Source of the DNA: JAUVAV01 sp965371665
Lineage (GTDB): Bacteria; Oederibacteriota; JAAXVQ01; JAUVAV01
DNA length: 21,798 nucleotides
NCBI GenBank assembly: GCA_965371665.1
Contig: CBDUZI010000046.1
Span: 1 to 21,798, forward strand
Direction: 5' to 3'
Shown: positions 14,792 through 21,445 of the stretch, in pieces
Layout of the letters: every line of letters starts with the position of its first letter
How positions within the stretch are numbered: the stretch's first letter is position 1
Program-made: the position numbers and the translations under genes
The notes under the pieces: generated by a model
Database searches by the model: none
Told to the model about the DNA's origin: nothing
What the model saw: the letters and a program-made list of their open reading frames with translations, nothing else

Positions 14792-14905
14792 CACGGGAAT
14801 GTCGGCAGCGGGAATCCTGAAGGCAAAGGAAAAGGTGTTGCGCTGGGCTGGAAAGATATAAATAACAGCAGACTGGGCGGAGTAATTAAATTTCTAATTG
14901 CTTAA
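14792..14905 (+). pseudogene. Relic C-terminus of a second LGFP/CHAP-like gene
   Basis: 14792-14884 matches 11902-11994 over 93 bp with six mismatches and no gaps. It keeps the reading frame (HGNVGSGNPEGKGKGVALGW, then KDINNSRLGGV) to a stop at 14903. Homology begins abruptly at the codon for the second conserved His. The rest of the gene is absent. Confidence 0.85.
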
Positions 14906-14969
14906 TAAGACCAAAGGTGATAAAAAGACCTGTCTGCTAGTTGGCAATCAATATTTTCTAAGGTTGGTG

Positions 14970-15890
14970 ATGGCTGTGTTAATAAGACTTAGAATATTCG
15001 GCATCCTGGTTGTGGGAAGTCTGGGGTTTACCGGTTGTGCCACCCTGCAGCCGGCCCCTTTTCAGCAATACGCCCAGGCTGTGCACACTGCGCAAAGCGC
15101 CTTGGACAAAGCACTTTCCTTTAATTATGCCTGGGCCCGTTCCGGATTTGCGCAAAACTTTCAGGGAAAATTCAGCGAGTTGCTCATACAACCCGGACTG
15201 GGATATCAATGGTCCATGCGCACCAAGCCCCTGTATTTGACTATCAAGCAGGCACGCACCACCTTGTTTGCCTTAAACAGCACTTTTGCGGATTATGCCT
15301 CCTTGCTGGTGCGTTTGTCAGAACAGCAAGTCGGTGATCCGGATGAGTTCTCCCAATTGGCCAAAAATCTAAATACCCATGCCAAAACCGCGGCCCAGAC
15401 CATCAAACTGGAAGCTTCCCAAAAAGACATAGCTATTTTCTCCCTGGCTGCCACTGAAGCAGCCCGGGGTTTCATACGCAGCAAACATTTGGCTGACCTG
15501 GAGAAAGTGATTCAAAAGAATCAGTCCCAAATGGAACAGTATTGCAAACATTGCATTTCACTGGTACACACGCTCCGGAGCACGCTGAAAACATACTATG
15601 TGGACAAGTACGCACCTATCCAGCGACGCTGGAAAGCCAGTCACGGTAAAGCGCGCACGCTTTTGGTGGAAGAGTTGCTGACATTAAATGAAAGTTTTGC
15701 GGACCAGATGCGTTTGCTGCAGGAAATCGAAAACATGTATAAAAGCCTGCCAGAGGCGCATGCCGATTTGGCCAAACCCATAAAAGCAGCCCGTTGGCAG
15801 GCGAACCGGCAGGGATTGGAGCGCCTGATTGAGTCCGGCAAACGCCTCCACCAGCTGTATGCAGAATTAAAAGCAGCCGACAAGGAGTAA
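14970..15890 (+). CDS. Predicted helical lipoprotein of unknown function
   Basis: 306 residues from the ATG at 14970, which gives a compact lipoprotein signal: a basic start (IRLRIFG), a hydrophobic core and a lipobox-like FTG-Cys23 (LGFTGCATLQPAP). AAGG sits about 7 nt upstream of this start. A TTG at 14898 would bury the signal. The mature part is almost entirely predicted helix, rich in Ala, Gln, Lys and Leu, with heptad-like stretches but no motif I recognise. It is followed after 3 nt by a coiled-coil gene whose ribosome binding site (AAGGAG) overlaps this gene's last codons, so the two form a translationally linked pair. Possible roles are envelope scaffold or transport accessory, but nothing in the sequence decides. 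Confidence 0.8.
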   Translation: MAVLIRLRIFGILVVGSLGFTGCATLQPAPFQQYAQAVHTAQSALDKALSFNYAWARSGFAQNFQGKFSELLIQPGLGYQWSMRTKPLYLTIKQARTTLFALNSTFADYASLLVRLSEQQVGDPDEFSQLAKNLNTHAKTAAQTIKLEASQKDIAIFSLAATEAARGFIRSKHLADLEKVIQKNQSQMEQYCKHCISLVHTLRSTLKTYYVDKYAPIQRRWKASHGKARTLLVEELLTLNESFADQMRLLQEIENMYKSLPEAHADLAKPIKAARWQANRQGLERLIESGKRLHQLYAELKAADKE

Positions 15891-15893
15891 CCG

Positions 15894-16316
15894 ATGTCCT
15901 GGCTATCAAAATGGCGGAACCGCTGGTTTACCAGGCAACCCGCTGCTGCACGCAGAAAAACCATGACCCCGAAAGACAAAGACGCCATCTTGGACCAGAT
16001 GAGCGTGCATGTGAATGCAATTGCTTATTGTCAAACCCTGGCCGAGGAAAACCATGAAGCCGAAAAGGCCGAGCAATTGGATGAATTAAAAAAGGAGTTC
16101 CAGCAACTGCAGGATCAACTACTGCATGCATCCTACCAAAATTGGATCTGCGAAGCCCAGGCCATGCAAACGAAATTGCACGCCAACCAGGCGGAATTAA
16201 AGCTAATCATACAGAATATTGAACAGCAAATCCAAATCACGGAAAACATCATCCAAGCCATCGGCACAGTGGAGAAGATTGTCAGCGTAGCCCGAGGCCT
16301 CCTGCCGGCAGCTTGA
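15894..16316 (+). CDS. Small coiled-coil protein, partner of the upstream lipoprotein
   Basis: 140 residues. The ATG at 15894 follows AAGGAG (15882-15887) by 6 nt. The N-terminus is basic and aromatic (SWLSKWRNRWFTRQPAAARRK), with no clear signal peptide. The remainder is a long amphipathic helix region (about 30-125) rich in Gln, Glu and Lys, including DELKKEFQQLQDQLL and IIQNIEQQIQITENIIQ. It ends in a short hydrophobic tail (GTVEKIVSVARGLLPAA). I do not recognise the family. Tight coupling to the lipoprotein gene suggests a joint function, perhaps a cytoplasmic or membrane-edge partner. Confidence 0.72.
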   Translation: MSWLSKWRNRWFTRQPAAARRKTMTPKDKDAILDQMSVHVNAIAYCQTLAEENHEAEKAEQLDELKKEFQQLQDQLLHASYQNWICEAQAMQTKLHANQAELKLIIQNIEQQIQITENIIQAIGTVEKIVSVARGLLPAA

Positions 16317-16381
16317 ATAGAAAATCCATGTGCGACAGATTAGACGGATTCCGATAAATAACCTTGTTAATTATATCTGCT

Positions 16382-17371
16382 CTATATCAAGAGATTCATC
16401 ACCACTTTAATCATGGTATCTTTTTCCTGGGGCTTACTGGCAGCAATCAAAAGCGTCAACGCAACAAGTGCATTATCGTCAATACACCTAATGCCATTGG
16501 ACCTCAATAGTAAATTATTTTCCTGAAGGAAACACACAAAAAGGGCTGCTGCTATTCGCTTGTTACCATCCACAAAACTGTGATTCTTGGTTACAAGATA
16601 CAATACTTGGGCTGCTTTTTCCTGAACCGTGGCGTATAGCTCTTTACCATCAAAAGTCTGATTTATTGCTCCCAAGGAGCTCTTGAAACTATTGTCTTTT
16701 TCCTGACCAACCAAATCAGAATCTTTAAATTTCTGTTTCATGGCCATAATTATTTCACAAGCTGCTTCATAGGTAAGTATATATTTTGTTCGCACTGATC
16801 CTTTTGGCTTAATCAACCGTTGGTGATCATAATCATCCAACATATCTAATGCTCTTGAGTATTGTGTGATTACTTGAATAAGACCTTTGGTTTCACCGGA
16901 AACCTGTTCAAGGGCCATAACATTACCCAACAAATGAAAAGATTTCTGCAATTCCCGATATTTATGATCAGCCACTTTCAGGCGCTTCGCATTAATTGTA
17001 TATCCATTGATCAAATGTTTCCTGAGCACATCTGTAGCCCAAATTCGAAATTGCGTGCCACGCTTGGAATTCACGCGGTAACCTACGGAAATTATTACAT
17101 CAAGATTATAGTACTCTACTTGATAAGTCTTGCCATCCGCAGCAGTTGTTGCATATTTTGCAACAACTGCTTTTTTACTTAATTCTTTTTCTATAAAAAC
17201 ATTGTTCAAGTGACGAGAGATAACCGATTTATCCCTGCCAAAAAGCTCTGCTATTTGGTTCAGACTCAGCCAGACTGTCTCAGCTTTTAGCCGGACTTCA
17301 ACCTTGTTTTTATACAAGATGATTTGATCTTGCTGCTTTTCGTTGGCGGATTTTGGTTTCTTAGCTGCCAT
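16382..17371 (-). CDS. RhuM-Doc (Fic family) protein
   Basis: 329 residues, the normal length for the 'virulence protein RhuM/Fic/DOC' family. The N-terminal RhuM part (residues 15-160) has TVWLSLNQIAELFGRDKSVISRH, a DNA-binding-like segment, and YNLDVIISVGYRVNSKRGTQFRIWAT. The C-terminal Doc/Fic part carries the catalytic signature His264-Ser-Phe-x-Asp268-Gly-Asn-Lys-Arg272. The conserved Lys and Arg with Gly-Asn place it in the Doc-type class, whose model member phosphorylates EF-Tu. The ATG at 17371 has GGGAG about 9 nt upstream. No Phd-like antitoxin lies beside it, so the RhuM part may act as control. This is a common accessory gene, and its AT-rich coding suggests transfer. Confidence 0.9.
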   Translation of the reverse strand: MAAKKPKSANEKQQDQIILYKNKVEVRLKAETVWLSLNQIAELFGRDKSVISRHLNNVFIEKELSKKAVVAKYATTAADGKTYQVEYYNLDVIISVGYRVNSKRGTQFRIWATDVLRKHLINGYTINAKRLKVADHKYRELQKSFHLLGNVMALEQVSGETKGLIQVITQYSRALDMLDDYDHQRLIKPKGSVRTKYILTYEAACEIIMAMKQKFKDSDLVGQEKDNSFKSSLGAINQTFDGKELYATVQEKAAQVLYLVTKNHSFVDGNKRIAAALFVCFLQENNLLLRSNGIRCIDDNALVALTLLIAASKPQEKDTMIKVVMNLLI

Positions 17372-17684
17372 TCCCCGGCTCCCTTTATCACTATTTTTAA
17401 TTTCAGCTTTCTACTTTAGAAGGAGTATAAAATAAAGTTCGCATTTTGCCATTCCACAATTCCAGGGAAAGCTTACAGGATTCCAGCAATTTTGTATAGT
17501 GTCCCCGGATTCCGCAGGCCTAGGAGCCTGTCGGACTTAGGCAAAAAGTGAATTTTGAGCACTCTTCCCCCTTTGAAAAAGGGGGATTGAGGGGGATTTT
17601 GCACATGAAAGCGGGCGTTTTATTGATTAAATCCCCCCTGCCCCCTTTACAAAAGGGGGAGAATGACTTAAGTCCAACAGCCTC
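17372..17684. other. Gene-free stretch mostly filled by a palindromic repeat element
   Basis: 17372-17519 is AT-rich leader DNA for the RhuM-Doc gene. A TTTATACT on the minus strand could be a -10, but no matching -35 is clear. From 17520 on it is the MITE-like element described separately. Confidence 0.6.
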
Positions 17685-17688
17685 CTAG
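17520..17688. mobile_element. MITE-like palindromic element with 21-bp terminal inverted repeats
   Basis: The left end (CTAGGAGCCTGTCGGACTTAG, 17520-17540, 21 bp) and the reverse complement of the right end (17668-17688) agree at 18 of 21 positions. Inside lies a second, nested inverted pair: CCCCCTTTGAAAAAGGGGGA near 17567 and CCCCCTTTACAAAAGGGGGA near 17641, with GAGGGGGATTT facing AAATCCCCCC. The element is 169 bp long with no coding capacity, as expected for a non-autonomous element moved by a transposase elsewhere. CTAG is present at both ends and may be target or terminus. The right end supplies the stop codon of the adjacent exonuclease gene. Confidence 0.7.
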
Positions 17689-18521
17689 ATCCATTCTCTC
17701 GCCAGCCGTTTAATAAGTTCCGCGTCATAAGGCACATCAATTTGGGGTAATGGTTCTGGCGGGATTCCCTTAATCCGGAGGGGCATTTTTTGGATATTGC
17801 GGTTGTAGACCAACTCCAACAAAGGTTTCAAATTAACCACATCTTCGAGGGCATAACGCTTCAAAGTATCCAGCGCTTGCCGGTTCCCTTTGCGATGCTC
17901 TTTCCAGAGCGCGACTGCCATGAAACCGTCCACGAGAGACAATGCACCTTCACGTTGAATACTAACTTTTCGTTCAACCCCCTTAAGCCCCCCGCGGAGA
18001 CCGAGACGAGCAAGCGGATATCGAAGATCGAGGTGGGCGTACTTCCTCTGGAAATGGGGAAAATGCGCATGCAAAAAGGGCAAATCAAAACATTTCCCAT
18101 TGTAGGTGACCAGCAGGGAATACTGCGAGATAATCCGTGGAAACTCCGCCAGATCTTGGCCCTTAACCAGGGCGCGGACTCCCTTGCTGTCAAAAAGTGA
18201 GATGACTGTAATTTCGTCAGCTCCGGGAGATAAACCGGTCGTTTCTATATCCAGAAATACCGTTTTCTCCTTGAACTCAGGGTAGAGCCGCCACATTTCA
18301 CAGGCTGGCATGCGTTCCTCAAAAAATCCGCCGTCACATCGTTCCAAGGAAGCTGCTGATGCCTGCAGGTGTTCGTGAATTGGACTTTTAATTGATTTCG
18401 GAAGAGCAATGGCCGATTCAGAAAACAGCAAGGTATCCCATGACGTTGCCCCACACTCCCAAAGCAATCGTTCTTTGCGGGGACCTATTCCATTTATGTG
18501 AATGAACGATTTCGAAAGCAT
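17685..18521 (-). CDS. YprB-like ribonuclease H-fold (DEDD) exonuclease
   Basis: 278 residues. The N-terminus has a helix-hairpin-helix-like segment (INGIGPRKERLLWECGATSW). The exonuclease core shows DEDD acidic residues: Asp91 and Glu93 in FLDIETTG, Asp146 in YNGKCFDLPFL, and Asp227 in YALEDVVNL. This fits the YprB/RNase H-like family of predicted 3'-5' exonucleases. The ATG at 18521 has AAGGCGG about 8 nt upstream and follows the propeller gene by 24 nt on the same strand, so co-transcription is possible. The last codons (REWI) run into the right terminal repeat of the MITE-like element, whose TAG ends the protein. A few native C-terminal residues may have been lost. Confidence 0.85.
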   Translation of the reverse strand: MLSKSFIHINGIGPRKERLLWECGATSWDTLLFSESAIALPKSIKSPIHEHLQASAASLERCDGGFFEERMPACEMWRLYPEFKEKTVFLDIETTGLSPGADEITVISLFDSKGVRALVKGQDLAEFPRIISQYSLLVTYNGKCFDLPFLHAHFPHFQRKYAHLDLRYPLARLGLRGGLKGVERKVSIQREGALSLVDGFMAVALWKEHRKGNRQALDTLKRYALEDVVNLKPLLELVYNRNIQKMPLRIKGIPPEPLPQIDVPYDAELIKRLAREWI

Positions 18522-18545
18522 ACTATCCGCCTTAGGGGAGTGCCA

Positions 18546-20270
18546 TTAACGCAACAATACAATCTTGCCCCGTTTTTCCCCGCCCTGCCCTTCCACAATA
18601 TAGATGTAGGTTCCCGAAGCTACGTTTATCCCCTTCCGGTTCTGCAGGTTCCACACAGCCGACGTGCCGAGATCATCTTTCTTGATCACCCTGACCAATT
18701 TTCCGGTCAAGTCGTAAATACGGATCTTCACCTGACGAGGTAGATTGGTGAACGTCACCCTGGGCAGCGCAGTGCTGTGGACCCGGTACGGATTGGGGTA
18801 AACCAGGACTTGGGAGACGTCGGTAACCGGCAGGCGCGTGGGTGAAATGGTGGAGGTTTGCGTGATTGTGGGCGTGGGAGTCACCGTGCGTGTGGGCAGC
18901 GGAGTCGGCGAAATGGTCGCGGTCTGGGTAATGGTGTTGGTCGGCGAGATCGTGTTGGTCGGCGAGATCGTGTAGGTCGGGGTAATCGTGGAAGTAAGCG
19001 TGATCGTGAACGTAGGCGTGGGCGTATAGGGCGGCGTATGCGTGCGCGTGAGCGTTATTGTGGACGTCAGAGTGATCGTGTAGGTCGGCGTCACGGTCGG
19101 CGTTACGGTAGCAGTCGGCGTCACAGTAGCAGTCGGCGTCATGGTCGGCGTCACGGTCGGCGTGCCCGCGACCGTCGAGGTGATGGTCGGCGTGGGACTC
19201 AGCCACTTGTATTCGTAGAGCAGAGTGTCTGCCGAACCCACGTAAACCTGGTTTTCCGCGCTGCCGTTGCGGCCCGGCCCCACGGCCACTGTAAACAAAT
19301 CATTGGATGACGGGCTACCGATATCCAGGGGCGCGCTCCAGGCCGCTCCCAGCCAGGTCAGTTCGTAAACGTGATCGGCCCGAGTGGCGGCATATAAGCG
19401 TGTGACTCCGTCGTTGCGGCCGTCGCCAATGGCAAGCCCCATCACCCGATCCAAACCGCTGGCGATGATGGTTGCCGCTTCCCAACTGATCCCGTTGTAG
19501 TATTGTTCGTAGATTTCCCCGTCCGCATCGCCGACATATAGGTATGTATTGGCTGATCCCTCTTGAGCCGCGCCCACTGCAATGGACCAGACGTCTCCCC
19601 CGCAATTGATCGACATGCCGGTTGCCGCCCAGCTCGATCCGTTATAATGATATTCCCGCAACATACCGCCCTTGCGCCCGCTGTATAAATAGTTATCCCC
19701 AACGCCGTTACGCCCCGGGCCCACCGCTACGGCATACACTTCATCGGTCATGGTGACAATTGAAGTATGCGACCAGCCGCTGGACCAAACGAATTCATCG
19801 ACCGCGCCGCTCTTGTTGCCAGCATAGACGCGTTGTACGCCGTCATTCCAGCCGTTCCCAATTGTCACGGCCTTGATTTCATCATTGGTCGTGCCCGCGC
19901 TCGTTTCGCTCCAGGAAGTACCGTTATGAAAATACTCATACAGGTCATTATCCTTGCAGGCGGCTATGACCCGCGATTCGCCGTTATTCCGGGCATCACC
20001 GACGGCCACGCCAAAAATATCATCATGATTTCCTGTTAAAACGAAACGGTTCCAACTACCGCCGTTCCAAATGTACTCATAAACTAAATTATTTTTATTT
20101 CCACCATAGACCGCGTTAATGGTGTTATTGCGGCCTTGGCCCACTGCCACGGAAAGGAAATCGTCACTCTCATCACCGACAGTGGTTATTTGCCACAAAG
20201 CGGCGGATGAACCCGGGAGAGCCAGCAATCCGATTAATGTCATGAAGCAAAATTTACGAGGAAAGTTCAT
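18546..20270 (-). CDS. Secreted seven-bladed beta-propeller with Thr/Pro linker and sorting-type C-terminal domain
   Basis: 574 residues from the ATG at 20270, which follows AGGGAG by about 8 nt. An upstream in-frame ATG at 20288 adds six residues. The signal peptide is KFCFMTLIGLLALPGSSA. The body has seven ~47-residue repeats of the form (V/I)AVGxGRNxG...(L/V)YxGxxxGxxYEYxxNGxSW, starting with LSVAVGQGRNN and ending with FTVAVGPGRNG, which suggests a seven-bladed propeller. A ~125-residue linker of Thr/Pro repeats (TVTPTMTPTATVTPT and so on) follows. The last 90 residues (VLVYPNPYRV...RGKIVLLR) are a type IX-sorting or FlgD-like domain. Probable cell-surface binding protein of unknown ligand. 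Confidence 0.82.
   Translation of the reverse strand: MNFPRKFCFMTLIGLLALPGSSAALWQITTVGDESDDFLSVAVGQGRNNTINAVYGGNKNNLVYEYIWNGGSWNRFVLTGNHDDIFGVAVGDARNNGESRVIAACKDNDLYEYFHNGTSWSETSAGTTNDEIKAVTIGNGWNDGVQRVYAGNKSGAVDEFVWSSGWSHTSIVTMTDEVYAVAVGPGRNGVGDNYLYSGRKGGMLREYHYNGSSWAATGMSINCGGDVWSIAVGAAQEGSANTYLYVGDADGEIYEQYYNGISWEAATIIASGLDRVMGLAIGDGRNDGVTRLYAATRADHVYELTWLGAAWSAPLDIGSPSSNDLFTVAVGPGRNGSAENQVYVGSADTLLYEYKWLSPTPTITSTVAGTPTVTPTMTPTATVTPTATVTPTVTPTYTITLTSTITLTRTHTPPYTPTPTFTITLTSTITPTYTISPTNTISPTNTITQTATISPTPLPTRTVTPTPTITQTSTISPTRLPVTDVSQVLVYPNPYRVHSTALPRVTFTNLPRQVKIRIYDLTGKLVRVIKKDDLGTSAVWNLQNRKGINVASGTYIYIVEGQGGEKRGKIVLLR
18825..19198. repeat. Low-complexity Thr/Pro-coding tract in the propeller gene
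   Basis: Degenerate short repeats (GTCGGCGT-like on the plus strand) encode the TPT/TIT linker. Open frames on other strands here, such as long His/Asp- or Arg/Gly-rich ones, are by-products of the repeat. Confidence 0.85.
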
Positions 20271-20328
20271 CTGACACTCCCTAAGCAAGACTATATCTAA
20301 GATGATAAGAAAATTTTTTCCAATAAAA

Positions 20329-20357
20329 GTTTAACAAAGTCCGAAATAGTGTGTCAA
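20329..20357 (-). promoter_or_regulatory. Candidate promoter for the propeller gene
   Basis: On the minus strand TTGACA (20352-20357) is followed after 17 bp by TTAAAC (20329-20334). The -35 is perfect and the -10 is weak. It lies about 60 nt upstream of the start at 20270. Confidence 0.45.
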
Positions 20358-20415
20358 TGACTAAAAATAGGGGGGATCAGAGTGCTTTTAGACCGATACA
20401 AAAGCTGCCCCGGTG

Positions 20416-21012
20416 TCAATCAATGGCAATAGGTGCGCGTAGCCCGGGGGCATTACAATCGGCTTCCTTAGTATTTTTAAGATATTCCATGGGTGCTGAA
20501 ATATGGATTTTGGATTTCTCTTGCTTGCGCTTCTGCTTCCCAATTTTCAATTTGGAAAGACTGTCAGAGATAAACCGGTTGATATTATGCATGGCTTCAA
20601 AATGAAAATCTGCAACGCCTTTTCCAATATCTTCATCCGTTTTCGCCAGCTTTGTTAGCTGCTCCAGATACATTTTTATTTTAAGGGCATGATACTTAAT
20701 TAAATCCACAATTCTTATCGAAGGCTGCCTAAAACCTATTTCCAAATGAAACTCCATGGCATTGGCATAGTTTAATAAATCACCTATAGAAATATCTTTG
20801 TCATAAGATGATTCTATTTTGGATATTTTTCCTTGTGAGCAACCTATCTTTTTCGCTAATTTATTCTGTGTCAGGTTGTGTTTACACCGCAACACCAATA
20901 GGAATTTCGCAATCATTCTATCCTCGATTTCTTTAGCCGCGGCTTTTTTAAAAGCCGCATCCGAGGAAATACTATTGATCATATTCGTTACATTTTCATA
21001 TTTTTTACTCAT
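20416..21012 (-). CDS. XRE-family HTH antitoxin/repressor
   Basis: 198 residues from the ATG at 21012, which has GGGAGGAG about 8 nt upstream. Its ATGA overlaps the toxin stop. The N-terminal helix-turn-helix domain (about 37-85) reads LRCKHNLTQNKLAKKIGCSQGKISKIES. The C-terminal half (RIVDLIKYHALKIKMYLEQLTKLAKTDEDIGKGVADF) is helical and seen in a class of longer antitoxins, so the length is not by itself odd. It should neutralise the upstream toxin and repress the shared promoter. The toxin-first order is as in HigBA-type operons. The gene is intact although the toxin is frameshifted. Confidence 0.85.
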   Translation of the reverse strand: MSKKYENVTNMINSISSDAAFKKAAAKEIEDRMIAKFLLVLRCKHNLTQNKLAKKIGCSQGKISKIESSYDKDISIGDLLNYANAMEFHLEIGFRQPSIRIVDLIKYHALKIKMYLEQLTKLAKTDEDIGKGVADFHFEAMHNINRFISDSLSKLKIGKQKRKQEKSKIHISAPMEYLKNTKEADCNAPGLRAPIAID

Positions 21013-21381
21013 GGCACCGTCTCCTCCCGGAGTCCTTTGACTATTTTCTTGCAATATTCAATATCCCTGCTTTGGGTTTGCTTATTACCGATTGCCAGCA
21101 GCACAAGCGAGTTCTCTTCCATATTGGGATATACATAATAATCTAGTTGCCTGTAATTTCGTTTTTCTTCCCCCACCCTTTTGGTCCAGTGCTTTTATCC
21201 CCAGTGGCTCGTTATAAATAAATCCGGTCTTTATTAGATTGGGCAATCCACATTCGTTTAACGCTTTAAAATAGGAATCAAGGTTATTCAAAACTGCATT
21301 TAATTCTTCGCGATGTTTCTTTTCATATTTTTTGTAGTCCCGAAGATATTGCTCTTTAGTTTCAATCTGCCATTTTATCAT
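21009..21381 (-). pseudogene. RelE/HigB-like toxin, frameshifted by one base
   Basis: The 5' frame reads MIKWQIETKEQYLRDYKKYE...GIKALDQKGGGRKTKLQATRL. Continuing that frame gives a non-homologous tail stopping at 21085. The expected continuation, YVYPNMEENSLVLLAIGNK then QTQSRDIEYCKKIVKGL, is present in another frame from about 21140 to the stop at 21009. Removing one T in AGATTATTATGTA (minus strand, 21132-21144) restores a 123-codon RelE-like protein whose stop overlaps the antitoxin ATG (ATGA). The DNA downstream of the break is well preserved, so the lesion is recent, a sequencing error, or a programmed slip. The ATG at 21381 has AGAGG about 6 nt upstream. Confidence 0.85.
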
Positions 21382-21401
21382 CCATGGCCTCTTTTGGCCA
21401 T

Positions 21402-21420
21402 ATATTCCATATTGGAATAT
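21402..21420. promoter_or_regulatory. Perfect palindromic operator of the toxin-antitoxin operon
   Basis: ATATTCCA-tat-TGGAATAT has 8-bp perfect arms. It overlaps the -10 box of the operon promoter and lies 21 bp upstream of the toxin start. The XRE antitoxin is the natural candidate to bind it. Confidence 0.7.
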
Positions 21421-21445
21421 TATAGCTTTTTGTAATAATTGTCAA
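21419..21445 (-). promoter_or_regulatory. Promoter of the toxin-antitoxin operon
   Basis: On the minus strand a perfect TTGACA (21440-21445) and a perfect TATAAT (21419-21424) are 15 bp apart, a slightly short spacer. The -10 box overlaps the palindromic operator. Confidence 0.7.

Larger units (their letters stand above)
14383..14969. other. Repeat-rich gene-free region
   Basis: About 590 bp without a convincing gene. It holds a dispersed-repeat-like stretch at 14524-14575 (CATGTCATCCTGAGCC-type), two hairpins back to back at 14588-14624, AT-rich DNA at 14641-14760, and a relic of an LGFP/CHAP-type gene at 14792-14905. An open minus-strand frame across 14454-14645 is only repeat sequence read as protein. 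Confidence 0.7.

Noticed and set aside
18673..19206. Long His/Asp-rich open frame on the minus strand, and an Arg/Gly-rich one on the plus strand at 18858-19310
   Set aside because: Both lie across the Thr/Pro-coding repeat of the propeller gene and are composed only of its periodic codons read in other frames. Neither has a ribosome binding site.
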